Shown: positions 16,995 to 26,180, counted from the first letter of the stretch. The stretch is DNA of 64,000 bases from Kaistella soli (GCF_019038595.1 NZ_JAHOPF010000007.1:52879-116878), one strand, 5' to 3'. The notes: generated by a model not told the origin, from the sequence alone. Numbers and translations are program-made.

Positions 16995-17474
16995 TTATTT
17001 CATTCCGGTTCTGGCGAAGTTGTAAACGATTCTTACGTTTTCTCCGTTGGAAGGTACATTCTGCTCTAAACTGAAACTGTCTGTAGTCTGGCTTACAAGA
17101 TTTAATGAGTATCCTTCAATCACTGCTTTCGCTTTGGAACCTTCAAGAAGTTTTTTGAATTTGAATTCGTTTCCGTTGACCACCTCAAATTTAATAGGCT
17201 GAATAACGCTCGGACATGATCCTCCTCCATTCAGGGTATAAGAACCTGACCAGTTATTCGGAATCAGCCTCCAATGGCTTCCTACGAAACACTGCGCATC
17301 TGCTCCTTCATCAAAAGGCTTTATTTTATAGTTTTTATCGTAATTCACACTTGTAATTTCCCAATCTCCCTTTAGTTTAAGAAATTCTGCTCTGTTGGTC
17401 TGAGCGGTTTTTGCAGTGGAACAGGAAATGCTCATAGCAGCGCCTAAAATTCCGGTAAGTAATAAATTTTTCAT
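16995..17474 (-). CDS. Lipocalin-like lipoprotein
   Basis: The protein has 159 residues. The signal MKNLLLTGILGAAMSISC gives lipid cysteine 18. The domain starts with LKGDWEITSVNYD, typical of small Bacteroidota lipocalin-like proteins, and continues as alternating strands (SGSYTLNGGG, IKFEVVNGNEFKFKK, RIVYNFAR). Two further cysteines (near 62 and 87) may form a disulfide. Ligand is unknown. The OmpA-family lipoprotein gene follows 18 bp downstream, suggesting both serve the outer membrane. Confidence 0.75.
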   Translation of the reverse strand: MKNLLLTGILGAAMSISCSTAKTAQTNRAEFLKLKGDWEITSVNYDKNYKIKPFDEGADAQCFVGSHWRLIPNNWSGSYTLNGGGSCPSVIQPIKFEVVNGNEFKFKKLLEGSKAKAVIEGYSLNLVSQTTDSFSLEQNVPSNGENVRIVYNFARTGMK

Positions 17475-17533
17475 AGTAATAAAATTATTTACTATTCAAG
17501 TTACAAAAAACCGTGCCAAGATCAAATTTAAAT

Positions 17534-17562
17534 AAAAAAAAGCCCGGATAAACCGGACTTTT
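17534..17562 (-). terminator. Terminator after the S8 protease gene
   Basis: AGTCCGG and CCGGGCT pair (one T-G) around TTTAT on the minus strand and are followed by eight T; it lies 18 bp after the stop codon. Confidence 0.75.
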
Positions 17563-17579
17563 AAAACAAATGCTATTAT

Positions 17580-19307
17580 TTATTTTCTTTTTACTGTTTT
17601 CTTCACCTTCTTTTTCAGCGCTTTAGCTTTTACCGGAACGGTTGTAGTAGAAGACGCAGGTTTGTAAAAGTTGGTATAGGCATATTCTGCCGCTTTTCTC
17701 AAATCAATAACACCGCCTGCTTCAGAGATCAGATCAAATCTGTTATTGGTGTTCGATTTAATCATTGCATTCACAGATGATTTGTTGGAAGTTTTTACCA
17801 GAGATTCAATAATCTGTTCAGGTTTCAGGTTAGGCATGTAAGCCAAAAGCACTGATGCGGCACCTGCAACTACCGGTGACGCCATTGATGTCCCCTGCAG
17901 ATACTCATATTTCCCGTCCGGCACGGTAGAATAAATCTGCTCGCCCGGCGCGAAAACGTTCACCATTTTTTGGTTATAATTAGAGAAATCTGCTCTCAAA
18001 AACTCGTTGTTATTGGTTGATGCGCCTACAACAATCATATTGTTAATGAAAGGTTTTGCGTCATTTGCTTCCTTAAAGTTGGTAGGAAAATAAACATTTT
18101 CAATAATATCTTCATTTTCATTACCTGCGGCTTTAACCAAAAGCACTCCTTTATCCTGTGCGTATTTGAAAGCATCCCATACCTGAGATTTTCCCGGAGA
18201 AACCGGTTTTCCAAAACTCATATTCAAGATCTTTGCTCCGTTATCCACTGCATATCTCACCGCATTGGCAACATCTTTATCTCTTTCGTCCCCGTTCGGA
18301 ACTGCTCTCACGGTCATGATTTTTGCGGTTTTATATCCGACACCGTACTGAATTTCTTTTCCCTGAGGATATCCTGCAATAATTCCGGCAACGTGAGTTC
18401 CGTGTTTGGCATCCGGACCTTCATAATGATTGTTTCCGTATCCTTTTTCAGAGTAGTTATCATATTGATCACCAACAACTGACGCTCGCGGATCAAAATC
18501 CAGGTTATACTGTTTGGTAGCCTGCGGTTCATAATAATCCAAAGCCTCTTTCATCTGAGCTTCCAGAAAAGTCTGAACTTCCGCCGGTGTTTTCCCTTTT
18601 ACTGAAGGATCTAAAGCAATCTGACCAAGAACCGAAGCTGCCATTGCCTGCTCCTGAGTGGTAGGTTTGATGGTTGCTACGACCTCCGGTGTAAGAGTTC
18701 TCCCGTTCAGCATAGCAACAATACTTGGAATCATTTTCTGAATTCTTGAATAGGTTTCATACCCCTGTTTTGCGTCAACACTCTTTTTAGTAAAAATCTC
18801 CTTGGATTTCATGTACATCTCAAATTCTTCCGGCATTTTAGCCTGATTGGATTTGTTTGCTGCAGAATTGGGCCCTTCAAAAACCGACTGGTATTTTTTC
18901 ACCACGCGCGTTACTTCCATATTGTCAACATCAATGTCGCCGTTCTTTCCGCCGATAAAATTCCAGCCGTAAATGTCGTCGATGTATCCGTTTCCGTCGT
19001 CATCTTTTCCGTTGTTGGGAATTTCGTTGACGTTTCTCCACATGTTTTTAATCAGACCCGGATGGTCCACTTCCACGCCGCTGTCTAAAACACCAACGAT
19101 TACAGGTTTTGCCTTTAAACCTTTTGATTCAAGATATTTATAGGCATTGTCGGTATTGACACCGTATACATTTGACGAAGAAAAATCTTTGTGATACCAG
19201 GTCATCAGATCTTTGTCCATCATCGGATCTAAAGAAACTGCTGCGGTATTCTGCGCAAAAGAAGCAAAGCCTGTCAGAAAACAGGATGCAATAAAAATTC
19301 TTTTCAT
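17580..19307 (-). CDS. Subtilisin-like S8 family serine protease, secreted
   Basis: The protein has 575 residues. A signal peptide ends near FASFAQ (residue 19). The catalytic triad is complete: Asp75 in VGVLDSGVEVDHPG, His near 305 in KHGTHVAGIIAG, and Ser near 472 in LQGTSMASPVVAG. An insertion of about 150 residues separates the Asp and His motifs, common in Bacteroidota members. The C-terminal 20 residues are lysine-rich (KALKKKVKKTVKRK), and there is no type IX sorting domain, so it probably stays periplasmic or cell-associated. Substrate unknown. It precedes the lipocalin gene on the same strand but has its own terminator. Confidence 0.9.
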   Translation of the reverse strand: MKRIFIASCFLTGFASFAQNTAAVSLDPMMDKDLMTWYHKDFSSSNVYGVNTDNAYKYLESKGLKAKPVIVGVLDSGVEVDHPGLIKNMWRNVNEIPNNGKDDDGNGYIDDIYGWNFIGGKNGDIDVDNMEVTRVVKKYQSVFEGPNSAANKSNQAKMPEEFEMYMKSKEIFTKKSVDAKQGYETYSRIQKMIPSIVAMLNGRTLTPEVVATIKPTTQEQAMAASVLGQIALDPSVKGKTPAEVQTFLEAQMKEALDYYEPQATKQYNLDFDPRASVVGDQYDNYSEKGYGNNHYEGPDAKHGTHVAGIIAGYPQGKEIQYGVGYKTAKIMTVRAVPNGDERDKDVANAVRYAVDNGAKILNMSFGKPVSPGKSQVWDAFKYAQDKGVLLVKAAGNENEDIIENVYFPTNFKEANDAKPFINNMIVVGASTNNNEFLRADFSNYNQKMVNVFAPGEQIYSTVPDGKYEYLQGTSMASPVVAGAASVLLAYMPNLKPEQIIESLVKTSNKSSVNAMIKSNTNNRFDLISEAGGVIDLRKAAEYAYTNFYKPASSTTTVPVKAKALKKKVKKTVKRK

Positions 19308-19314
19308 ATTAAAA

Positions 19315-19926
19315 TTATTTGGTCTGAATATTTCTTAAATAAGTTAAACTTTCAGGTCCTTTGTTACAGATTAAATCTAAAACGGAAAGATCTTTTTCAA
19401 AACCCAGTTTATCGGTGAAGGTCTGATAATATTCTTCCATTTCAAATTCGGATTCGGTTTTTGCGGAAAATCTTTCTCTGTAATTTTCCTCCAAAGGATT
19501 CCTGAAGAATTCATCATTCAAAGAATATGCCTTTTCTGTTTTCAGAATTTTTTGGATGATGCTGATAGCGTTAAGATTAAACTGAAGCAGAGAATTGGTT
19601 TCGAAACTGAAAATCCTTTCAATCTTATCTTCATAAAACTCAAAATACGCCGAGCTTTGATAAGCTGTTTTTATAGATTTCCAGTGCTGTTTCTGCCAGT
19701 TTTCGCGGTGAGAAACCTCGATTTCCTTCATTGGTCTTTTCCCGTTGTGGCTCACCGGAATAATCAGGGAGAGTCTTCCGTTAGCTCCGTAGATATTTGC
19801 TCTGTTGCGGTAAGTCTGCTTCGGAAAATTCTCGTACTGTTCAAAAATAATTTCGGCATCTCCCCTCAAAAACACGGAAAACCATGAAACCGGCGGCAGA
19901 TAAAATACAGGCAGTAAAATTTTCAT
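19315..19926 (-). CDS. WbqC family protein
   Basis: From the ATG at 19926 the protein has 203 residues; a frame 12 codons longer exists but the N-terminus MKILLPVFYLPPVSWF fits the family start. It matches WbqC-like proteins by the opening strand, ENFPKQTYRNRANIYG near 35, LIIPV near 58, and HWKSIKTAYQSSAYFEFY near 85. The family is linked to surface polysaccharide or glycolipid synthesis, but its reaction is uncertain. It follows lepB on the same strand, an order often kept in Flavobacteriia, and sits 7 bp before the S8 protease gene. Confidence 0.8.
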   Translation of the reverse strand: MKILLPVFYLPPVSWFSVFLRGDAEIIFEQYENFPKQTYRNRANIYGANGRLSLIIPVSHNGKRPMKEIEVSHRENWQKQHWKSIKTAYQSSAYFEFYEDKIERIFSFETNSLLQFNLNAISIIQKILKTEKAYSLNDEFFRNPLEENYRERFSAKTESEFEMEEYYQTFTDKLGFEKDLSVLDLICNKGPESLTYLRNIQTK

Positions 19927-19962
19927 TTCGGATCGTAAATAAAATAGTATAACAGAACCCAT

Positions 19963-20039
19963 AGCCCCGATTGAAGCGGCATCCTTTTTCTTTTTTACAC
20001 AAAAAAGAAAAAGATACAGCGGAAAGCGGGAATCAGCTC
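19963..20039. repeat. Dispersed intergenic element with perfect 13-bp hairpin, copy 1
   Basis: The element begins AGCCCCGATTGAAGCGG and ends GCGGAAAGCGGGAATCAGCT. Its centre is a perfect 13-bp stem (CTTTTTCTTTTTT with its complement, loop ACAC). It fills the gap between lepB and the WbqC gene and could also serve as a terminator. A related element lies at 32907-32986. I recall similar sequences in intergenic DNA of other Flavobacteriia. Confidence 0.6.
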
Positions 20040-20047
20040 CTGAGAAA

Positions 20048-21700
20048 TTAATCTTCCTTCTCTTTCTTCCTGAAGAGTTTTGCGAAATAATCCCAACCGA
20101 AAAACAGGCCGAGGATCAGTACTGCAACCCACCAGTAGGAAGTTTTGTTGGCTTCACCGGTATTGGTCGCTTTGAACATCCTGTCCCAGCGGATTTTTTT
20201 GCCTTCAGGCTGATAAGATGAACTTTTATCCGCGAAAAGACCTTCAACACTCATCCAGGTAAACATTGGTTTTCCGACGATATTTTCTTCCGGTACGAAT
20301 CCAAAGAATCTCGCATCCAGGGAAGCGTCGCGGTTATCACCAATCATCATATAATAATCCTGCTGAATGGTGTACTGAGTGGTTTCTTTGCCGTTGACGT
20401 ATATTTTTCCGTTTTTGTTTTCAAGCTTGTTGTGCTCGTATTCCGAAATGATCCACTGATATTCCGGTAAAGTTTCCTGATTCAGGGTAACTACATCGCC
20501 TTTTTTCGGGATTTTCAGGGGACCGTACCAATCCTGATTCCATTTTCTGTTGATCGGGAAAATGGATTGTGTCGTGTCTAAATTCTTTGTGTAAGCGTCT
20601 TTCGCTGCATTCACTTTATAAGAAACCGCAGCGGAGTCTTTTTCCCAGACATGTTCTTTAAGTTCGATAATCTGCGGAAGCTGTCTGATTTCTTTTGCCG
20701 TTTCGTCCGTCAGTCCCTGAAAATCGTAAAGATATCCGGTTTGAGTCTGAATTTCCTGAACGGGTAAAAAGCCGTATTTTCTGTACAGAGAAGGAACATC
20801 AAGCTGACTTCCTGTAGTTGCGATAAATTTGTGCTGTTCTTTCTGGTCTCCTAAAATAGTTTCGGGTTTACCGTTGACGAAGAGCCGGCCAGCTCTCATT
20901 TCGATAACATCCCCTGCAACCGCCACGCAGCGTTTTACATAAGGATCTTTCCGGTCGATCGCGGTATGAACAGAATCCTGAGGATAATTGAAAACAACAA
21001 TATCATTTTTCTGCGGTTTGCTGAACTGCAGAATTCGGGAATATGGAAGTTTAACAGCGTCTACATATGATTTCGGATCATCTTTGGGATTGCCTTTTTC
21101 ACCGGTGTCCATAATGGTTCCCTGCAGAAACGGAATCGCCAGAGGACGCATCGGCATTCTGTATCCGTAGCTCCATTTGTTTACAAAAAGGAAATCTCCA
21201 ACCAAAAGTGTTCTTTCCATGGAACCTGTCGGAATTCCGAAAGGCTGGGTCAAAAACACGTGAACGATGGTGGCGAAAACTACCGCAAAAGTTACGGAGC
21301 CTAAGAACGATTCTTTCTTTTTTTCCTTTTTCTCATCTTCCGTTAAATACAGTGCATCTTCTTCATAAACCTCAGCATCCTTTGAATAATTTACAAAAGC
21401 CATATATATAAAAGGAAGAATCACCGTAAGCAATTTCTGGGAAAAAGAAGTTTTACCGAAATGTTTCATTAAAAACAAATGGAAAACCGTCATCATAATG
21501 GGTCCTACAATCGGAAGGTAAGCCATCACCACCCACCATGGCGAATGTTTGGTTTCTTTCTGAATGATATAGTAATTGTAAAAAGGCACAAAAGCAAAAA
21601 GCGGATTGTAGCCCATTTTCTTGAAAAGTTTCCATGTAGAAATCCCCATCAGAACTGAGAGGATTAAGACATATACGGTATAAGTCAGAAAATAATTCAT
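20048..21700 (-). CDS. lepB: Signal peptidase I
   Basis: The protein has 550 residues, about twice the proteobacterial enzyme but usual for Bacteroidota. Four hydrophobic segments precede the catalytic domain (near 5-25, 55-75, 88-103, 135-151). Catalytic Ser160 is in IPTGSMERT and general base Lys256 in YVKRCVAVAGD; box E is GDNRDASLDAR near 454. A helix near 522-538 anchors the C-terminus. It removes signal peptides from exported proteins. The gene sits in the parA-parB-DUF5683-dapB-lepB-wbqC order. Confidence 0.93.
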   Translation of the reverse strand: MNYFLTYTVYVLILSVLMGISTWKLFKKMGYNPLFAFVPFYNYYIIQKETKHSPWWVVMAYLPIVGPIMMTVFHLFLMKHFGKTSFSQKLLTVILPFIYMAFVNYSKDAEVYEEDALYLTEDEKKEKKKESFLGSVTFAVVFATIVHVFLTQPFGIPTGSMERTLLVGDFLFVNKWSYGYRMPMRPLAIPFLQGTIMDTGEKGNPKDDPKSYVDAVKLPYSRILQFSKPQKNDIVVFNYPQDSVHTAIDRKDPYVKRCVAVAGDVIEMRAGRLFVNGKPETILGDQKEQHKFIATTGSQLDVPSLYRKYGFLPVQEIQTQTGYLYDFQGLTDETAKEIRQLPQIIELKEHVWEKDSAAVSYKVNAAKDAYTKNLDTTQSIFPINRKWNQDWYGPLKIPKKGDVVTLNQETLPEYQWIISEYEHNKLENKNGKIYVNGKETTQYTIQQDYYMMIGDNRDASLDARFFGFVPEENIVGKPMFTWMSVEGLFADKSSSYQPEGKKIRWDRMFKATNTGEANKTSYWWVAVLILGLFFGWDYFAKLFRKKEKED

Positions 21701-21811
21701 ATTTCTTATTTGGTAATTTTTAAAACTGGTTAATTAGTTTGTTTTAAACAGGTTTTGTTACAGATCCATCAGAATGCCGGCGGTAACTTAGTTGGAATAC
21801 ATTTCAGCTGC

Positions 21812-22513
21812 CTAAGCGAAAAGCACATCTTTCATGGAAAAATTTCCGGTTTTTCCCTGAATCCATTCTGAAGCGATTACAGCGCCGAGTGCAAATCCGT
21901 CTCTGCTGAATGCCGTATGTTTGATTTCGATCTCGTCCACTTCACTTCTGTAGAAAACGCTGTGTGTACCGGGAACTTCATCTTCCCGGATGGCGAAAAT
22001 CCCCAGTTCATTTTCTTTGGTTTCATCCAGTTTCCATGCGTCAAATCTGCTGTCATTTTTAATAATACCTTCCGCAAGAGAAATCGCTGTTCCGCTTGGC
22101 GCGTCCTTTTTGTGGGTATGGTGAATTTCTTCAAGCTGAACCTGATACTCGCTGAAGTTTTTCATCAGATCCGCAAGTTTTTCATTTAATGCAAAAAATA
22201 AATTCACACCCAAACTGAAATTGGAACCGTACAGAAATGCGGTACCGTTTTCCAAAGCGATTTTTTCTATTTCCGGTTTCCTGTCGAGCCAGCCTGTAGT
22301 GCCGCAGATGACAGGGATTTTATTCTCGAGACAGATCTTAATATTGTTGAAAGCCACTTCCGGATTGGAAAATTCGATCACCACATCCGGATTATTCAAA
22401 TTCTCCAGAGTTGGCGTTTCATTGAGTGTGGCAACGATTTCGTGACCTCTTTTTGCGGCAATGTCGGCAATGATTCTGCCCATTTTTCCGTAACCTACAA
22501 TTGCTGTTTTCAT
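21812..22513 (-). CDS. dapB: 4-hydroxy-tetrahydrodipicolinate reductase
   Basis: The protein has 233 residues. The nucleotide loop is VGYGKMGRIIADIA near residues 5-18, the middle has CGTTGW near 70, and the substrate and catalytic motif is EIHHTHKKDAPSGTA near 128-142. It reduces the dihydrodipicolinate precursor in the diaminopimelate and lysine pathway, so it feeds peptidoglycan synthesis. It is slightly shorter than the E. coli enzyme, as in other Bacteroidota. It stands 30 bp after the DUF5683 gene. Confidence 0.93.
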   Translation of the reverse strand: MKTAIVGYGKMGRIIADIAAKRGHEIVATLNETPTLENLNNPDVVIEFSNPEVAFNNIKICLENKIPVICGTTGWLDRKPEIEKIALENGTAFLYGSNFSLGVNLFFALNEKLADLMKNFSEYQVQLEEIHHTHKKDAPSGTAISLAEGIIKNDSRFDAWKLDETKENELGIFAIREDEVPGTHSVFYRSEVDEIEIKHTAFSRDGFALGAVIASEWIQGKTGNFSMKDVLFA

Positions 22514-22543
22514 GATATTTTTACGCAGACTGCGTGGTGTTTA

Positions 22544-23173
22544 TTAAAAATTATAACTCAAACTGAGACCTGCTTTTGAATTCTGCTTACCGAACTCATC
22601 GTAAATAACCGTCGGTTTCAAAGCCAGATCCGGATCTTTGCGGCCTTCATACAAATGGGCATCCACCACGGCATCTACAATATTGAGAATGTAAACCAAA
22701 CCCGTTACCGCAATGGCATAATCGCGCTGCCGTTTGGCGCGGTCCTGCACTCTTCCCAAAGCATCGGCCGTAATTCCGGGAACGTCTGAGAATTCGTGAG
22801 GCTGTCCGTTCAGCTGTGCGATAAAAGCATCCCTGTATTTAGTATATTGTTTTTGATTCCAAAGGGTAATCCCAACGCCGGTGCCGATACCGCCCCAAAC
22901 GATAGGGATTTTCCAGTATTTTTTATTGTAATATTGTCCCAAACCTGGCAAAACTGCCGAGTAAAGGCCAGCTTTTGTCGGATTGAATTTCATTGCTGCA
23001 GGTGCCGCATTTGCTTCCTGAATTTCCGTAAGAACCTGTCCTTCAGATTTCGCCTTTTTCGTTGAAACGGAATCTCGGGGATAATTCTCGACACGGATCG
23101 TATCTTTCGGACTTACCTGTGCGAAAATTTTCAGCGAAAACAGCAGAATGAAAATTACCGTAAGTTTCTTCAT
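22544..23173 (-). CDS. DUF5683 membrane protein
   Basis: The protein has 209 residues, a signal peptide ending near IFAQ (residue 19), then a DUF5683 core: KAGLYSAVLPGLGQYYNKKYWKIP near 67-90 and two hydrophobic helices (about 90-108 and 150-170). Function is unknown, but the gene is usually found between parB and dapB in Flavobacteriia. Its start overlaps the parB stop by 4 bp (ATGA), showing coupled translation. Confidence 0.8.
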   Translation of the reverse strand: MKKLTVIFILLFSLKIFAQVSPKDTIRVENYPRDSVSTKKAKSEGQVLTEIQEANAAPAAMKFNPTKAGLYSAVLPGLGQYYNKKYWKIPIVWGGIGTGVGITLWNQKQYTKYRDAFIAQLNGQPHEFSDVPGITADALGRVQDRAKRQRDYAIAVTGLVYILNIVDAVVDAHLYEGRKDPDLALKPTVIYDEFGKQNSKAGLSLSYNF

Positions 23174-24060
23174 TTATTAAAGTGTGAAAGGATGTGTTCC
23201 AGTTCTTCTTCATTTTTAAAATCGAGAACTATTTTTCCTTTTTTTCCGTTTGCAGCAGTTTTTATTTCAACTTTTACGTCTAAAATATCTGCCAGATTTT
23301 TCTCCGCTTTTTTAAACTGATTGGGAATGACAGCTTTTTGCTTTTTCTCCGAAACAACAGGGTTCTTAAGCAAATTCGATTCCTGTTCAGCCTGGCGGAC
23401 ACTCAAATTGTTCTGAATGATTTTTTTGAAAAGTATATCCTGCTTTTCAGCATCGTCCAGACTGATGATCGCTCTTCCGTGACCTGCGGAAATTTCGCCG
23501 CTTCGGATCGAGTTCTGAACATCGGGATCTAACCTCAAAAGACGGATAGAATTGGTAATGGTGCTTCGCTCCTTTCCTACTCTCTGGCTCAGGTTTTCCT
23601 GTGTCATGCCGATTTCTTCGAGTAACCGCTGATAAGTAAGTGCAATTTCGATCGCATCCAGATCTTCACGCTGGATGTTTTCTACCAAAGCCATTTCGAG
23701 CAATTCCTGATCATTTACCAAACGGATATACGCAGGAATACTATCCAAACCGGCAATTTTACTCGCCCGGAAACGTCTTTCCCCCGAAATAATTTCGAAT
23801 TTATCTCCGTCTTTCCTTAAAGTAACCGGCTGAATGACGCCCAAATTTTTAATGGACTGCGCCAAATCGTTCAGCGCTTTTTCATCAAAATAAGTACGCG
23901 GCTGGGTAGCATTCGCATAAATATCATCCAGGGACACTTCCACAATATTTCCTACAAATTTATCTGCACCTTCATCGGTTGCGGAATTGACGGTGGCTTT
24001 GGATTCGGCGCTTAGAATAGCACCCAAACCTCTTCCCATTGCTCTTTTCTTGTCTTTCAT
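23170..24060 (-). CDS. parB: Chromosome-partitioning protein ParB
   Basis: From the ATG at 24060 the protein has 296 residues and begins MKDKKRAMGRGLGAIL, the standard ParB start; a longer frame opens at 24105 but adds an atypical tail. The ParB/Spo0J core has QPRTYFDEKALNDLAQSI near 52, the CTPase motif ISGERRFRAS near 90, ALVENIQREDL near 124, and a helix-turn-helix (LSQRVGKERSTITNSIRLL) near 160. It binds parS and acts with ParA. No clear parS (GTTTCACGTGAAAC-like) is visible in this window. Confidence 0.92.
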   Translation of the reverse strand: MKDKKRAMGRGLGAILSAESKATVNSATDEGADKFVGNIVEVSLDDIYANATQPRTYFDEKALNDLAQSIKNLGVIQPVTLRKDGDKFEIISGERRFRASKIAGLDSIPAYIRLVNDQELLEMALVENIQREDLDAIEIALTYQRLLEEIGMTQENLSQRVGKERSTITNSIRLLRLDPDVQNSIRSGEISAGHGRAIISLDDAEKQDILFKKIIQNNLSVRQAEQESNLLKNPVVSEKKQKAVIPNQFKKAEKNLADILDVKVEIKTAANGKKGKIVLDFKNEEELEHILSHFNK

Positions 24061-24123
24061 TCTATATAAATGATGATTGATTTTGAATAATTGATTGTAT
24101 TCCAATCAGCTAAAAATCAGTTT

Positions 24124-24897
24124 TTAATTTTGTACTAAATTTTCGTTTTTCAGTAAAACTTCTTCTGCAAGCTGAAGGTACTGAATAGCTCCCTTACTTT
24201 CAGCATCATAGTTCAGGATGCTTTCACCGAAACTCGGCGCTTCACTTAAACGTACATTTCTGCTGATGATGGTTTCGAAAACCATTTCAGGGAAATGCGA
24301 GTTTACTTCCTCAACAACCTGATTGGAAAGTCTTAACCTGGAATCATACATCGTTAAAAGCAGACCTTCAATATCAAGATCTTTGTTGTGAATTTTCTGA
24401 ACGTTTTTAATCGTGTTCAGTAATTTACCCAAACCTTCCAAAGCGAAATACTCGCACTGAATAGGAATGATTACTGAATCTGCCGCCGTCAGCGCATTAA
24501 TGGTAATTAAACCTAAACTCGGCGCGCAGTCGATAATGATATAATCATAATCGTCTCTGATTGATTTGAGTGCTTCTTTTAGCATGTATTCGCGGTTTTC
24601 GCGGTCAACAAGCTCAATTTCCGCTGCAACCAAATCGATATGGGAAGCAATGATATCTAAATTAGGTGATGCCGTTTTCTGAATACATTTGCCGGCGTCA
24701 GCACTGTGTTCCAAAAGATTGTATGTTGAAAAACTAGCCTCTTCAATACCCAAACCGGAAGTTGCATTTGCCTGTGGATCAGCATCAATCAACAGAATTT
24801 TCTTTTCCAAAACCCCCAATGCCGCTGCTAAATTTACGGCAGTAGTTGTTTTACCTACACCACCTTTCTGATTTGCAACACCTATAACTTTAGCCAT
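24124..24897 (-). CDS. parA: Chromosome-partitioning ATPase ParA (Soj)
   Basis: The protein has 257 residues. It has the deviant Walker A KGGVGKTT at residues 11-18, LLIDADPQANATSGLG near 36, IIIDCAPSLGLIT near 118, and a conserved middle (IPIQCEYFALEGL) near 147. It is a chromosomal rather than plasmid type by length and by the adjacent parB. It drives segregation of the origin region. A -7 box (TATTTTTG) lies at 24916-24923, and possible DnaA boxes lie about 110-140 bp upstream. Confidence 0.93.
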   Translation of the reverse strand: MAKVIGVANQKGGVGKTTTAVNLAAALGVLEKKILLIDADPQANATSGLGIEEASFSTYNLLEHSADAGKCIQKTASPNLDIIASHIDLVAAEIELVDRENREYMLKEALKSIRDDYDYIIIDCAPSLGLITINALTAADSVIIPIQCEYFALEGLGKLLNTIKNVQKIHNKDLDIEGLLLTMYDSRLRLSNQVVEEVNSHFPEMVFETIISRNVRLSEAPSFGESILNYDAESKGAIQYLQLAEEVLLKNENLVQN

Positions 24898-24915
24898 TCT
24901 TTATATTTTAATTAC

Positions 24916-24923
24916 CAAAAATA
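24916..24923 (-). promoter_or_regulatory. -7 box of parAB
   Basis: TATTTTTG on the minus strand 18 bp before the parA start. No matching -33 element is obvious. Confidence 0.4.
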
Positions 24924-25007
24924 CACTTTTTTCTGATTTTCGGATGATTGTTAATAACTCTGTTTAGGTTAAAGTATTGTTAATTAAAAGATTATACAGG
25001 AAAAAAA

Positions 25008-25038
25008 TTATCCACAAAACAATAGTTTTTGTGGATAA
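25008..25038. other. Inverted pair of consensus DnaA boxes, candidate origin segment
   Basis: TTATCCACA at 25008-25016 and its reverse complement TGTGGATAA at 25030-25038 are both perfect DnaA boxes separated by 13 bp, and form an inverted repeat. The DNA to the left (24930-25005) is very AT-rich. They lie between parA and tonB; parAB genes are often near oriC. Whether this is the origin or a DnaA-controlled site is open. Confidence 0.5.
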
Positions 25039-25067
25039 GTGGATTTAAAATATTTTTCGGTTTATTT

Positions 25068-25883
25068 TCACTCAAATTGCATCGAAATCGGGAACTTGAA
25101 ATAGCTTCTCACATTTTCTCCGTTGAGTTTTGCAGGAATCCATTTTCCTTTAATATTTCTAATCGTTTTTTCCGCTTCAAAATTAAACTGTGAATTGGAG
25201 CCACTCGCCTTTATGTTCGAAATAGTACCGTCTTTTTCTACAATGAATGAAACTGTGGTTCTCATCATTTCCCCACTTCCTTCAAAATCACCGGTATTGA
25301 AATTATTAACCACTTTATTTCTAAAAGAATTAATTCCACCATTGAAACTTGCCTCTACATCAACTATTATCGCAGGTGAATTATCAACCGTTTTTGGAAC
25401 TGCAGCCACATCAGGAACTTTCACTGTCGGAACATCCACATTTGGCGGGCTGATCACTGTTGCCGGTGGATTTCCAAGATCAGTACTGATGCCCGGAACT
25501 GCATCCGTTTTTTCTGCTTTTGTAAGCGGTTTTACTTCGACGGCATTTTTAGTCGGTATAGCAAGTCTGGAATCATAGGTATTAACTTTTGGCGGAACTA
25601 TTGGCTTTACAACTTCTGGGGTTTTTTCCGGGGCCTGATCAACCCGTTTTAAAACATGACCGGTTGGAGCCTCAGTTGGTATTGCTTCTTTTGTACTGAA
25701 TGAATTGATCAGCAAAGGGGTTATTGCCATTGCGGCAAAAAATGCAACGCCAATCAACAAAGATTTCTGAAGAATCAATCCTTCCTGATTTCTTAAAACA
25801 TACGCACCGTAATTCTTGTTACGGTTTTCGAAAAGAATTTCATTAAAACGGAAATCCTGATCAGAAGTTAAAAAATTTTTCAT
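25068..25883 (-). CDS. tonB: Energy transducer TonB
   Basis: From the ATG at 25883 the protein has 271 residues. The N-terminal tail (MKNFLTSDQDFRFNEILF, then ENRNKNYGAYVLR) and one helix near 40-60 match Bacteroidota TonB proteins; a proline and valine-rich spacer (about 70-170) spans the periplasm, and the C-terminal TonB domain has VSFIVEKDGTISNIKASG near 215 and GKWIPAKLNGENVRSYFKFPI at the end. It passes proton-motive energy from ExbBD to outer-membrane receptors. ExbB and ExbD are not in the window. Confidence 0.88.
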   Translation of the reverse strand: MKNFLTSDQDFRFNEILFENRNKNYGAYVLRNQEGLILQKSLLIGVAFFAAMAITPLLINSFSTKEAIPTEAPTGHVLKRVDQAPEKTPEVVKPIVPPKVNTYDSRLAIPTKNAVEVKPLTKAEKTDAVPGISTDLGNPPATVISPPNVDVPTVKVPDVAAVPKTVDNSPAIIVDVEASFNGGINSFRNKVVNNFNTGDFEGSGEMMRTTVSFIVEKDGTISNIKASGSNSQFNFEAEKTIRNIKGKWIPAKLNGENVRSYFKFPISMQFE

Positions 25884-26048
25884 GACAATAAGATTTAAAA
25901 AGTTATCATCCGTCAAAAAACCACAATTACATGATTGCTATTTTTATCGAATTATTATTAAAATATCATCAAACAACAAGCCACTTTATTGATCATTATC
26001 CATCAAAAACTATTCGACACACAGCAATATGAAAATAATCAATTAAAA

Positions 26049-26062
26049 ACACTGTACAGTGT
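26049..26062. promoter_or_regulatory. Perfect 14-bp palindrome between purA and tonB
   Basis: ACACTGTACAGTGT is fully self-complementary. It lies 166 bp upstream of the tonB start in an AT-rich gap and has no T run, so a dimeric repressor site is more likely than a terminator. Confidence 0.4.
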
Positions 26063-26148
26063 ATCGACAAACCGTAATTAAGTTTAAAATATTCTCAAAT
26101 TTTAGCTTAACTCAAAAATTCTTTCATTTATTTTTTTTCAATTTGCAC

Positions 26149-26180
26149 AAAAAAAAAAGCTGCCGAACATATCGACAGCC
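26149..26180 (-). terminator. Terminator after purA
   Basis: GCTGTCGA and TCGGCAGC pair (one T-G) around a 5-base loop on the minus strand, followed by ten T. It lies 22 bp after the purA stop. Confidence 0.8.
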
